In this document: one piece after another, positions 43,804 through 51,687 of the stretch | How positions within the stretch are numbered: the first letter of the stretch is position 1 | Layout of the letters: each line of letters opens with the position of its first letter | From: Promicromonospora thailandica | Lineage (GTDB): Bacteria; Actinomycetota; Actinomycetes; Actinomycetales; Cellulomonadaceae | Assembly: GCF_024171955.1 (NCBI RefSeq) | Contig: NZ_JAMTCS010000003.1 | Span: forward strand, 186,001 to 250,000 | Length of the DNA: 64,000 nt | Reading direction: 5' to 3' | Made by a program: the position numbers and the translations under genes | The notes under the pieces: model-generated | Databases searched by the model: none | Seen by the model: only the letters and a program-made list of their open reading frames with translations | Told to the model about the DNA's origin: nothing

Positions 43804-44658
43804 ATGAGAACCCACACGGAGCTGGGGGCCGCCCTGCGGGCGTGGCGCGGCCGGATCGGCCCGGCCGACGTCGGTATGCCGAGCGGCGGCGACCGGCGGG
43901 TACCAGGACTGCGCCGCGAGGAGCTGGCGCTGCTGGTCGGCATCTCGGTCGACTACCTGGTGCAGCTCGAACAGGGCCGCGCGGCGAACCCGTCGGCGCA
44001 GGTGCTGGGTGCGTTCGCGCAGGTGCTGCGGTTGAACGCGGTCGATCGCGAGCTCTTGTACCGGTTGGCCGGTGCTGTCGCCCCGCCGTCGGGCTCGGTG
44101 CCGCACGAGGTGCCGCGGGGTGTGCAGCGCATGATCGACCGGATGAGCGACACCCCGCTGGCGGTGTTCACCGCGGCGTGGGACCCGGTGCAGTGGAACC
44201 CGTTGTGGGCGCAGCTGTTCGGGGACCCGGCCGAGCCCGGTGCCCGTGCGCAGAACCTGGCGTGGGGGCACTTCGGATCCGGGCGGCAGGAGGGTGGCTC
44301 GCGGATCGAGCGGGACGCCGCGCACACCGACGCGTTCGAGCGGCGCATGGTCGCGGACCTGCGCCGGGCCGCCGACCGGTACCCGGACGACCGGGCCGTC
44401 GCCGAGCTGGTCAGCGGCCTGCGGGAGGCGAACCCGCGGTTCGCGGAGCTGTGGACACGGTACGAGACGGTGCCGGGCGGGCGGTCGCGCAAGACCCTGG
44501 TGCACGCGGAGCTGGGCGAGATCGTCCTGGACTGCGACATCCTCACGATCGAGTGCGCCGACCTGCACATCGTGCTCAACTGGGCCGAGCCGGGCACTCC
44601 GGCCGCGGACAAGCTCGACCTCCTGCGCGACCGCACCGCGGCCGCTGCCCGCGGCTGA
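43804..44658 (+). CDS. XRE-family regulator with MmyB-type ligand-binding domain (copy 2)
   Basis: A 284-residue paralogue of the regulator at 39794-40657. HTH: LRREELALLVGISVDYLVQL and EQGRAANPSAQVLGAFAQVL. MmyB domain: VQRMIDRMSDTPLAVFTAAW, DPVQWNPLWAQLFGDPAEPG, DAFERRMVADLRRAADRYPD and DCDILTIECADLHIVLNWAE. Most differences are in the linker and around residue 160. Leaderless promoter as described. It probably regulates the divergent hydrolase-LLM pair; the two regulators may also cross-talk because their promoter elements are alike. Confidence 0.9.
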   Translation: MRTHTELGAALRAWRGRIGPADVGMPSGGDRRVPGLRREELALLVGISVDYLVQLEQGRAANPSAQVLGAFAQVLRLNAVDRELLYRLAGAVAPPSGSVPHEVPRGVQRMIDRMSDTPLAVFTAAWDPVQWNPLWAQLFGDPAEPGARAQNLAWGHFGSGRQEGGSRIERDAAHTDAFERRMVADLRRAADRYPDDRAVAELVSGLREANPRFAELWTRYETVPGGRSRKTLVHAELGEIVLDCDILTIECADLHIVLNWAEPGTPAADKLDLLRDRTAAAARG

Positions 44659-44700
44659 CGCCCGCCGCCGTCTGCCTGGTGGGCAGTGCAGGGTGCGGGG

Positions 44701-45999
44701 TCACTCCGGGTGCAGGGGAAGCGTGAGGAGCACGCGCCATCCGCCGGACGGCGTCGCGCCCGTGGTGAGGGTCGCGCCCACCAGCTGCGCCCGCTCCCGC
44801 ATGCCGACCAGGCCCATGCCCTGCCGCGCCGTGCCCGTCCGGCGGCGTCCGGGCGCCGGGTCGTTGACCACCTCCAGCGAGACCTCCCGCCCGTCGAAGC
44901 GCACGGTGATCCGCACCGGTGCCTCGGGGGCGTGCTGCCGGGCGTTCGAGAGCGCCTCCTGGGCCACCCGGTAGAACGCGGCGTCGGCGATGGGGGAGAG
45001 GTCCCGGGACGTGCCCGCGCGGGTCAGCTCCACGGTGTCGCCTGCCGCCCGCGCCGTGCGGACCAGCGCGTCGAGCGCGTCCAGCCCCGGCGGCGGCGCG
45101 TCGTGCGGGTCGGCGGCGTGCTCTCCGTCCGCCCCCGGACGCTCCCGGAGGACGCCGACGATCAGGCGCAGGCTGTCGAGCGTCTCCTTGCCCTGCGCCC
45201 TGATCCAGGCCGTGCCTCTCTTCGCGCTCTCCGGGTCGCTGTCGATCTGCCGCTCGACGGCGGCGGCCTGCACGACGAGGCCCGAGAGGTGGTGGGCCGC
45301 GACGTCGTGCAGCTCGCGCGCCATGCGTGACCGCTCGGCGACGATCGCGGCCTGCGTGCGGGCCTGCTCGGTCCGCACCAGGTCGACCGCCCGCTGCCGG
45401 AGCAGCGCGGCGTTGCTGCGGCGGGTGGCCACGGTGGTGCCGACGAACGCGCTGACCACGTACAGCACGATGCCCGCCGCGAGGTCGTTGACGAACGGCA
45501 GCAGCGGGTCGTGCCCCCCGACGGCGGCCGTCGCGGCCGCCGTCAGCGCCCCGACCGGCGCCGCCGCGCCGGCCAGGGCCATGGCGCGCCGGGCCGGCAG
45601 GAGCGTGCCGACGGTGTAGGCGGAGATCAGCGTCGCGACACCGCCCACGGAGAGGCCGGTGGGGGAGGCCGCGACGATGACCGCGTGGAGGGCGACGACC
45701 AGGCCGAAGGAAAGGACGGGACGGACCCGGCGCAGCACCAGCGGCAGTGCCTGGAGGCACACCGCCACGGCGAGGACCGCGCCCTGCACCGGGCCGACCG
45801 ACAGGTCCTCGGTGCCGAGCGCGAGCTCGAACAGCGCGAGCACCAGGCCGAGCGACAGCACCAGCACGACCGCCGTGAGGACGCCGTCGCGCGCCGGCAC
45901 GCCGGTGATCCCGAGCCGCGTGAGCAGGGCGTCGAGCCTGCCGGCCCGGTGCGGGACGAGGGCGTCGTCGAACCCCGGGGGGCCGTCGGTCGTGGGCAT
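44701..45999 (-). CDS. Sensor histidine kinase (HisKA_3), no adjacent response regulator
   Basis: A 432-residue membrane kinase of the NarL-partner (HPK7) class. After about 35 residues there are five or six TM segments (GVLTAVVLVLSLGLVLALFE, VLSFGLVVALHAVIVAASPT and so on) with little extracytoplasmic sequence. The dimerisation/phosphoacceptor box is ARELHDVAAHHLSGLVVQAA (His231). The ATPase domain has the N-box AQEALSNARQHA, and GMGLVGMRERAQLVGATL as the G2 region. Its partner would normally be a LuxR-type regulator, absent in the flanks. It begins two bases after the stop of the upstream serine hydrolase gene, so these two are one unit. Confidence 0.88.
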   Translation of the reverse strand: MPTTDGPPGFDDALVPHRAGRLDALLTRLGITGVPARDGVLTAVVLVLSLGLVLALFELALGTEDLSVGPVQGAVLAVAVCLQALPLVLRRVRPVLSFGLVVALHAVIVAASPTGLSVGGVATLISAYTVGTLLPARRAMALAGAAAPVGALTAAATAAVGGHDPLLPFVNDLAAGIVLYVVSAFVGTTVATRRSNAALLRQRAVDLVRTEQARTQAAIVAERSRMARELHDVAAHHLSGLVVQAAAVERQIDSDPESAKRGTAWIRAQGKETLDSLRLIVGVLRERPGADGEHAADPHDAPPPGLDALDALVRTARAAGDTVELTRAGTSRDLSPIADAAFYRVAQEALSNARQHAPEAPVRITVRFDGREVSLEVVNDPAPGRRRTGTARQGMGLVGMRERAQLVGATLTTGATPSGGWRVLLTLPLHPE

Positions 46000-46001
46000 C
46001 G

Positions 46002-48026
46002 TCAGAACGATACCGAGGGCGCGAGCAGGCGGAACTCGAACGCGAACCAGGCGACGCCGGCCAGGGCGAGCACCAGGAGCGCCGTGCCGAGGACGCGCCA
46101 CCAGCCGTGACGGTGGCGCACGGCGCCGACCACCTGCAGCACGGCCGGGACCAGGCCCAGCACGCCGATGCCCTGCAGCACCTGGAGCTGGCGCAGCGAC
46201 AGCTCGCCGATCTCGTCCAGGCTCATGGCGGCCAGGACCGTCATCGTCCATCCGACGAGAGCGACCAGGGCGGCGGTCGCCGAGACCTTGGCCAGGATCC
46301 GCGCCACGCGGCTCGTGCCCCCGGGCAGGGGCCGGCGCCGGACCCGGCGCGCGATCGCGGCCACGGGCCACGCGACCACTGCCACCATCAGGACCAGGGC
46401 GGACAGCCCGAGCACGGGGAAGACCACCGCCGGGAGCCGCTCCGGCTGGGCGGGCAGCAGTGCGAACGCGCCGTCGAACCCGATGGCCTCGACCCGGTCG
46501 TCCGCGACCCGCACCGCGAAGGTGCGCTGTCCGCCGACCTCGCGCCAGACCCACGGCTCGACCTCCTCGTACAGGGCGGGGGAGGTGGTGCCGAGGCCGG
46601 GCGTGAGGAGCAGCCGGCCGTCCGCTCGTGCGCTCACCTGCGTGGTGCTGAACACGTCGAGCGCCGACAGGAACGTGGAGTGCATGGTTCGGGAGCCGAC
46701 GTAGGTGCCCTCGACGGTCGCGGCGTGCTCCGCGGCGGTGGCGGCGTCGACGGTGCCGGACTCCGGTCCGGACTCCGTGGGGAAGTACCGGTCGGTGAAG
46801 CCGTGCAGCACGGCCTCGCGAAGAGCCAGGGTGGCGTAGCCGTCGGCGCCCGTGCTGTTCAGCGAGACGAAGATCCCGGCCCCCTCCTCGGGGTAGATCT
46901 GCAGGTGGGAGTGGAAGTACTGCGTGTCCCCGCCGTGGCCGACGATCCAGCGGCCGTTGCGGCTCTCGTCGAAGAACCCGAGCGTCATCCGGGGGGCGGC
47001 GGCGAGGTTGCCCAGGCTGGTCTCGTCGAGCGCGGGGGCGTGCATCAGGTCGAGCGTCGCGGGCTGCAGCAGCGGCCGGCCCGACGTCGGCTCGCCGAGC
47101 TGGGCGAGCATGAAGCGCGCCATGTCCGGTGCGGAGGCGGTCAGCGCCCCGGCGGGCGGCGCCCCGACGATCTCGAACGGTCCGGGGGCGTCGGCGGACG
47201 AGGCGTAGCCGTGCGACATCCGGCCGCGCAGCGCCGCCGGGAGAGGCTGCTCGAACGTCGAGGACGCCATGCCCGCGGGCTCCAGGACGTTGCGCCGGAC
47301 GTACTCCTCGAACGGCGTGCCGCTGACCCGCTCGACGACGTAGCCCGCGAGCGCGTTGCCGTAGTTCGAGTAGGCCGGCACGGTGCCGGGCCGGTACACC
47401 TGCTCGGGCGGATCCTGGGCCAGCGCCTCGCGGAGCACCGGGGCCTCGCTGGTCACGAGCCCGTCGACGACCTCCTCGAACCCGGCGGTGTGGGTGAGCA
47501 GGGTCCGGAGCGTGATCGGCTCGTCGAACCTGCGGGGCACCTCGAAGTCGACGTACTCGGCGATGTCCGTGTCGAGGTCGACGTCGCCGCTCTCGACGAG
47601 CTGCATGACCGCGGTGGCCGTGAACAGCTTGGACACCGAGCCCGGGCGGAACAGCGTGTTCTCGGCGTCGACCGGTACCGCCTCGCCGCCGGTGGTGCCC
47701 GTGTCGGCGTAGCCGTAGCCGCGGGTGGTGACGATCTCGCCGTCGTCCACCACGGTCACGACGCCGCCCGCGATGCCCGCGCTCTCCAGGGCGGACGGCA
47801 GCAGGCCGTCGAGCCACGCGTCGACGTCGCGCTGGTCGAGGGTGTGCGCGCCGGCCGGGGCGGAGATCCGCGGGGGCGGCACCGGTTCGTCGGCGGACGC
47901 CGCGGCCGCGGGGGCGCCGACGGTCAGGGCCAGGGCGAGGGCGGCCAGGGTCGTCGCGGCTCGCCGGGCGCGGGCCGGGCCGGCGTCCGGCCGCTCGGCG
48001 GGTGGGTGGTCGTGGGACGAGAACAT
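46002..48026 (-). CDS. Serine hydrolase of the beta-lactamase/PBP class C family with membrane tail
   Basis: A 674-residue exported protein. Signal sequence (LAALALALTVGAPAAAASA, residues 28-45). The catalytic domain has SVSK (Ser130-x-x-Lys133), the Tyr motif YSNYGNALAGYV and an HGGDTQYFHS block in place of KTG. A beta-rich insert follows, and the last 180 residues contain four TM helices beginning LGLSALVLMVAVVAWPVAAI. Such proteins hydrolyse peptides, esters or beta-lactams at the outer face of the membrane; the real substrate is unknown. GAGGAG six bases before ATG fixes the start. Next to the histidine kinase, it may sense or alter the cell wall (inference). Confidence 0.85.
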   Translation of the reverse strand: MFSSHDHPPAERPDAGPARARRAATTLAALALALTVGAPAAAASADEPVPPPRISAPAGAHTLDQRDVDAWLDGLLPSALESAGIAGGVVTVVDDGEIVTTRGYGYADTGTTGGEAVPVDAENTLFRPGSVSKLFTATAVMQLVESGDVDLDTDIAEYVDFEVPRRFDEPITLRTLLTHTAGFEEVVDGLVTSEAPVLREALAQDPPEQVYRPGTVPAYSNYGNALAGYVVERVSGTPFEEYVRRNVLEPAGMASSTFEQPLPAALRGRMSHGYASSADAPGPFEIVGAPPAGALTASAPDMARFMLAQLGEPTSGRPLLQPATLDLMHAPALDETSLGNLAAAPRMTLGFFDESRNGRWIVGHGGDTQYFHSHLQIYPEEGAGIFVSLNSTGADGYATLALREAVLHGFTDRYFPTESGPESGTVDAATAAEHAATVEGTYVGSRTMHSTFLSALDVFSTTQVSARADGRLLLTPGLGTTSPALYEEVEPWVWREVGGQRTFAVRVADDRVEAIGFDGAFALLPAQPERLPAVVFPVLGLSALVLMVAVVAWPVAAIARRVRRRPLPGGTSRVARILAKVSATAALVALVGWTMTVLAAMSLDEIGELSLRQLQVLQGIGVLGLVPAVLQVVGAVRHRHGWWRVLGTALLVLALAGVAWFAFEFRLLAPSVSF

Positions 48027-48172
48027 CGTCGCTCCTCGCGATCGGCAGGTTGTCGAAGGCGTCCGGAGCGCTTCCTCCGGACCCCACCAGCCTGTCGGGG
48101 CGTCCGCGCCGGCACATCGGGCGCGGGTGCCCACTCGATCTACGACCTTTGGGGGAGGCGGGTCCTCGGCTC

Positions 48173-48826
48173 CTACCGCACCTGAGCCGGTTCGGGTGCC
48201 GGTCCGGGCTCCGGTTCGGGTGCCGGCCAGGCCCGCAGGACGGCGTCCGCCATGGCCTGCAGCTCCTCCCGGCTCACTCCGCCGGCGGCCTGTACCGCGA
48301 TCCCGCTCATCGCCGTCGACAGGAGCCTGGTCAGCACGGCCGGAGTCGTGCCGGCGGGGAGGTCGCCCTCGTCGGCCGCCCGGTCGAAGCGCTCGCGCAG
48401 CCGCGCGTCGATGTCGCGCCGGCGCTCGTTGAGCAGCTCCCGGATCTGTGTCGCCCCGTCGGAGGTGACCAGGGCGCTCTGCACGCCGAGGCAGCCATGG
48501 GGCATGTCCGGCCGGGTGGTGCCGTTCACCGCGCCGTTCAGCAGCACCGTGGCGACCCCCCGGGCAGTGGGCTCCCGGAGCGCGGGTTCGAGATAGCCCT
48601 CGGGGTGGTCGTCGTACCGCCGCAGGGCCTTGCGGAACAGCTGCTCCTTGTTGCCGAACGTCGCGTACATGCTGGTGGTCGAGATCCCCATGGCCTTGGT
48701 CAGCCCGGCGAGGCTGGCCCCCTCGTACCCGTGCTGCCAGAAGAAGATCATGGCCTTCTCCAGGGCCTCGTCCGGGTCGAACGCGCGGGGACGGCCGACC
48801 CCCTTCGACTCGCTCATCGTGGGCAT
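48173..48826 (-). CDS. TetR-family regulator (divergent from hydrolase-like gene)
   Basis: A 217-residue repressor. HTH: ALEKAMIFFWQHGYEGASLA and GLTKAMGISTTSMYATFGNK, then EQLFRKALRRYDDHPEGYLE. The C-terminal dimerisation domain resembles the TetR_C_16-like group with GCLGVQSAL. A Pro/Glu-rich tail (PAPEPEPGPAPEPAQVR) is odd. The ATG stands six bases after TAGACT (minus strand, 48833-48838), giving a leaderless mRNA. The three operator copies between this gene and 48934 point to autoregulation plus control of the divergent gene. Confidence 0.9.
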   Translation of the reverse strand: MPTMSESKGVGRPRAFDPDEALEKAMIFFWQHGYEGASLAGLTKAMGISTTSMYATFGNKEQLFRKALRRYDDHPEGYLEPALREPTARGVATVLLNGAVNGTTRPDMPHGCLGVQSALVTSDGATQIRELLNERRRDIDARLRERFDRAADEGDLPAGTTPAVLTRLLSTAMSGIAVQAAGGVSREELQAMADAVLRAWPAPEPEPGPAPEPAQVR

Positions 48827-48850
48827 GCCCCCAGTCTACTGCTTCCTGAT

Positions 48851-48917
48851 CGATCGATGCGGAATACTGCGCATCGATCGCTACTTAAGTACAGTGCCGT
48901 TCCGCATCGATCGCTAC
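48851..48917. promoter_or_regulatory. Triple TetR operator
   Basis: Box 1 CGATCGATGCGGAA (48851-48864) is the exact reverse complement of 48900-48913. Boxes 2 and 3 are a 15-bp direct repeat CGCATCGATCGCTAC (48870-48884 and 48903-48917), 33 bp apart. Boxes 1 and 2 together form an inverted repeat with 11-bp arms and 8-bp spacer. The array fills the intergenic region and ends next to the ribosome-binding site AAGGAG of the divergent gene. Confidence 0.88.
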
Positions 48918-48933
48918 AAAAAGGAGAAGCTCG

Positions 48934-49710
48934 ATGAACGACACTGCACGCACCCGAGTCCTGGTGCACGGCGTCCCGGAGACCGACGTGATCTGGACGC
49001 CTCTGCTCAAGGAGCTCTCGGCGCTCGGGATCGACGACGTGGTGACACTGTCACCGCCCGCCTTCGGCGCCCCCGTGCCGGACGGGTTCCAGGCGACCAT
49101 CGAGGGCTACCGCACCTGGCTCATCGAGCAGCTGGAGCAGTTCGACGCGCCGGTCGACCTGGTGGGCCACGGCTTCGGCGGCGCCCACGCCGCCGGCGTG
49201 GCGATGCACCGTCCCGACCTGATCCGTAGCTGGGTCAGTGACGCCATCGGCACCCTGGAGCCGGACTACGAGTGGCACGAGACAGCTCAGGGGTGGCAGA
49301 CCCCGGACGGCGAGGCACTCATCGGCGAGCTGTTCGGTGGCGGCGTGGAGGCTCGGGCCCAGCGGATGGGCCAGTGGGGCATCCCCGCGGACGTGGCCGA
49401 GGTCGTCGCCGCCGCACAGGACGACCAGATGGCCCGCAACATCCTGTCGCTGTACCGCTCGGTCGCGCAGCCCGCCATGGCCGAGCAGGGCAAGGTGCTC
49501 CACCAGGCGGCAGCGCGCCCCGGACTGTTCGTCATCCCCCTCGAGGACCACGCGGTCGGGACGATCGAGCAGCGCCGGCGGGCGGCGCAGCGGGCCGGCG
49601 CGCAGACCGAGGAGCTCGCCGGGTTCGGGCACTGGTGGATGCTGCAGGACCCCGCGCGCAGCGCGCGCATGCTCCACGACTTCTGGGCGAGCGTCTCCTC
49701 GAGAGGCTGA
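48934..49710 (+). CDS. Alpha/beta-hydrolase-fold protein lacking the nucleophile serine
   Basis: A 258-residue cytoplasmic protein with the alpha/beta hydrolase fold: VLVHGVPETDVIWTPLL (oxyanion HG), and a GFGHWWMLQDP C-terminal histidine motif with an acidic residue in VIPLEDHAVG. The nucleophile elbow reads LVGHGFGGAHA, so residue 80, where Ser (GHSFGG) is expected, is Gly (codon GGC, one base from AGC). It may be non-hydrolytic, a cofactor-free oxygenase-like protein, or inactive. AAGGAG before ATG 48934. Regulated by the divergent TetR through three operator boxes. Confidence 0.82.
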   Translation: MNDTARTRVLVHGVPETDVIWTPLLKELSALGIDDVVTLSPPAFGAPVPDGFQATIEGYRTWLIEQLEQFDAPVDLVGHGFGGAHAAGVAMHRPDLIRSWVSDAIGTLEPDYEWHETAQGWQTPDGEALIGELFGGGVEARAQRMGQWGIPADVAEVVAAAQDDQMARNILSLYRSVAQPAMAEQGKVLHQAAARPGLFVIPLEDHAVGTIEQRRRAAQRAGAQTEELAGFGHWWMLQDPARSARMLHDFWASVSSRG

Positions 49711-49732
49711 GCTCCGCGCCGCGGCGCCGTGC

Positions 49733-50347
49733 TCAGGTCGTGGCCGGCCCGAGCACGGCGTCGACGGCGGTGAAGAGCGTCTCGGTCTCGGTCTTCAGGA
49801 TCTGGTCGTCCGCGGGCATCGCCCGTTCGAGGGAGAGTCCGTTGAGCACCGTGCGCAGGAAGTGCACGGCACGGGTGTGGTCCCCGCGGGGCAGGGCGCC
49901 CTCGTCCGCGAGCACGGTGAGCCAGTACTCCATGCGGCGCAGCCCCTCGCGTTCGTAGGCGAGGTAGGCGTCGCGAACCTGCTCCGTCGGTTCCGGCACC
50001 AGGAACGCCTCGTACGCCCTGGTCCAGGTCCGGCGCGCCTCGGCGCCGACGCCTGCGGGCGCCAGCACCTGCCGCAGGCAGCTGACCAGGCGGTCCCGCG
50101 GGGGCACCGACCGGTCGAGGATCGGGTCGTCCGAGACGAGCCGTCCGTAGATCCGCCGGAGCACCGCCTCCCGCAGCTCGCGCTGGGTCGGGAAGTGGAA
50201 CCGGAGCGATCCGGTGCTCACGCCCGCGCGCGCGGCGACGGCCCGGACGCTCAGGTTCGTCCCCATGTCTTCGGCGATCATCTCCGCCGCCGCCTGCAGC
50301 ACCTTCTCCCGAGAGCCGGTCAACGTCGCTCCTGTCTGTCGGATCAC
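49733..50347 (-). CDS. TetR-family regulator (divergent from CPBP protease gene)
   Basis: A regulator of 204 residues if it starts at GTG 50347, or 196 if it starts at TTG 50323. HTH: REKVLQAAAEMIAEDMGTNL, SVRAVAARAGVSTGSLRFHF and PTQRELREAVLRRIYG. The C-terminal domain resembles the AefR/BetI-type group. A TAGACT -10 (minus strand, 50357-50362) would put transcription start a few bases before 50347, while AGGAG five bases before the TTG favours 50323; I cannot decide. Convergent with the preceding hydrolase-like gene, divergent from the CPBP gene; two operator copies lie between. Confidence 0.85.
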   Translation of the reverse strand: MIRQTGATLTGSREKVLQAAAEMIAEDMGTNLSVRAVAARAGVSTGSLRFHFPTQRELREAVLRRIYGRLVSDDPILDRSVPPRDRLVSCLRQVLAPAGVGAEARRTWTRAYEAFLVPEPTEQVRDAYLAYEREGLRRMEYWLTVLADEGALPRGDHTRAVHFLRTVLNGLSLERAMPADDQILKTETETLFTAVDAVLGPATT

Positions 50348-50362
50348 ACGACCTCCAGTCTA

Positions 50363-50403
50363 CTAGCACACCGTGTTAGTGTCCCACTGTCACACCGTGC
50401 TAG
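50363..50403. promoter_or_regulatory. Paired TetR operators
   Basis: CTAGCACACCGTGTTAG (50363-50379) and CTGTCACACCGTGCTAG (50387-50403) are two near-palindromes sharing the core CACACCGTG, placed as direct repeats 24 bp apart. The first is next to the TAGACT -10 of the TetR gene (minus strand), and the second is 50 bp before the CPBP start. Confidence 0.78.
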
Positions 50404-50453
50404 TCGTTCTGGCACGGCCCGAGCCGCGAGCCGGCCGAACAGGAGAGAAGTCC

Positions 50454-51422
50454 ATGGCGCAACACCACCCCGGGTCCGGCTGGCTGCTCGGTCCCGACGA
50501 GCCGCGGTCGTCCGGCACGGTGCCCGGCGGGCTCGAGTACCACCGCGTCCTCGTCGGTGACCGGCGACGCATCGGGCGAGGCGTGCTGGCGATCGCTCTG
50601 GTGCTTGCCGGGATGGTCGTGTTCCCGACCGTGATCGGGCGGGCCCTGGCCGTGATCGACCAGCAGATGGGGCAGGTGACGCCGATCGTGGGCGGAACCG
50701 ACTACACGCCGCTGTACCACGCGGGATCGATGCTCTCCCTGGCACTGCTGGCGCCTTGGAGCATGCTCGTCCAGCGCTGGCTCTACGGCGTCCCCGGCGC
50801 GTCGCTGCACTCCGTGACCGCACGATTCCGCTTCGACCTGCTCGGCAAGGCGCTCGTCGTGTTCGGCCCTGCCTGGCTGCTCGTCACCATCCTTGGGATC
50901 TTCGCCCCGTCCGCCGAGGCGCAGTGGTCGCGACTGGACCTGATCGGCTTGTTCGTCGCGACGCTCCTGCTCACGCCGTTGCAGGCCGCCGGGGAGGAGT
51001 ACGGCGTGCGGGGCCTGATCTTCCGCGTGGTCGGCAGCTGGACGCGCAGCAGCCGGACCGGGCTCGTCGCCGGCGTGCTCGTCTCGAGCGTGCTCTTCAC
51101 CGCGGTCCACGGTTCGACGGACGTGTACATCAACGTCTGGTACTTCGTGCTCTGGTCGTGCCTGGCGATCATCACGTGGCGCACCGGTGGTCTCGAGATC
51201 GCGGTCGTCCTGCACGCCGTCCTCAACACCGGGGTCCTGCTCGGCGCGCTCGTGGTGCGCGTCGACCTCGGTGCGCAGCTGGCCGACCGCTCCGCGGGCG
51301 TCGGCTCCGCCGTGCAGCTCGTTCCCACCGTGGCGGTCGTCCTCGTCACCGCCGTCGTGTGGTGGGCCACCAGGAAGGCGGGCCCTGTGCTGACTCCCCT
51401 CGTGCGCGCTCGGGCCCACTGA
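50454..51422 (+). CDS. CPBP-family intramembrane metalloprotease
   Basis: A 322-residue polytopic membrane protein of the CPBP/Abi (Rce1-like) family. Conserved motifs are EEYGVRG (the EExxxR motif, preceded by LQAAG), FTAVHGSTD with the second catalytic His, and VVLHAVLNTG. About seven TM helices are visible, after a 45-residue cytoplasmic N-terminus. Members act as prenyl-protein or self-immunity proteases, or in membrane-protein turnover; nothing nearby shows which. AGGAGAGAAG before ATG 50454. The TetR gene on the other strand and the operator pair suggest inducible expression. Confidence 0.88.
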   Translation: MAQHHPGSGWLLGPDEPRSSGTVPGGLEYHRVLVGDRRRIGRGVLAIALVLAGMVVFPTVIGRALAVIDQQMGQVTPIVGGTDYTPLYHAGSMLSLALLAPWSMLVQRWLYGVPGASLHSVTARFRFDLLGKALVVFGPAWLLVTILGIFAPSAEAQWSRLDLIGLFVATLLLTPLQAAGEEYGVRGLIFRVVGSWTRSSRTGLVAGVLVSSVLFTAVHGSTDVYINVWYFVLWSCLAIITWRTGGLEIAVVLHAVLNTGVLLGALVVRVDLGAQLADRSAGVGSAVQLVPTVAVVLVTAVVWWATRKAGPVLTPLVRARAH

Positions 51423-51449
51423 GGCCGGGCCGGTCGGCGGAGTCGCGAG

Positions 51450-51555
51450 ACGATCCGTAAAGAGTTGCGGACTCTCCGTTATTCGTCACGGCACGTTCGT
51501 GCAGATGTCCAACGTGTGGGACCTCGAGACCCTCAAGCGGCAGCTCGCGAGCTGA
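51450..51555 (+). pseudogene. Possible remnant of a lost gene's 3' end
   Basis: An open frame with no start of its own ends ...RHGTFVQMSNVWDLETLKRQ LAS then stop at 51553-51555. The last 17 codons look like a plausible amphipathic protein end with G/C-biased third positions. I do not recognise the family. It may also be chance. Confidence 0.2.
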
Positions 51556-51579
51556 CCGGGCTCCGCAGGGGCCCCGTGT

Positions 51580-51609
51580 CGGCGCGTTGCAGGATGCTGC
51601 AACGCGCCG
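51580..51609 (+). terminator. Hairpin in the gap after the CPBP gene
   Basis: A 13-bp perfect stem (51580-51592 with 51597-51609), tetraloop GATG. It lies 158 bp after the CPBP stop and 79 bp before the next start. The region before it, 51423-51579, has lower GC and holds a short coding-like remnant at 51450-51555. Confidence 0.6.
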
Positions 51610-51687
51610 CGCCCCCGAGGGTGCATCGTCGTGCCCCGCGGTGCCGCGCGCCGCTGCACAGTGACGACACGACATCCAGGAGAGTTC

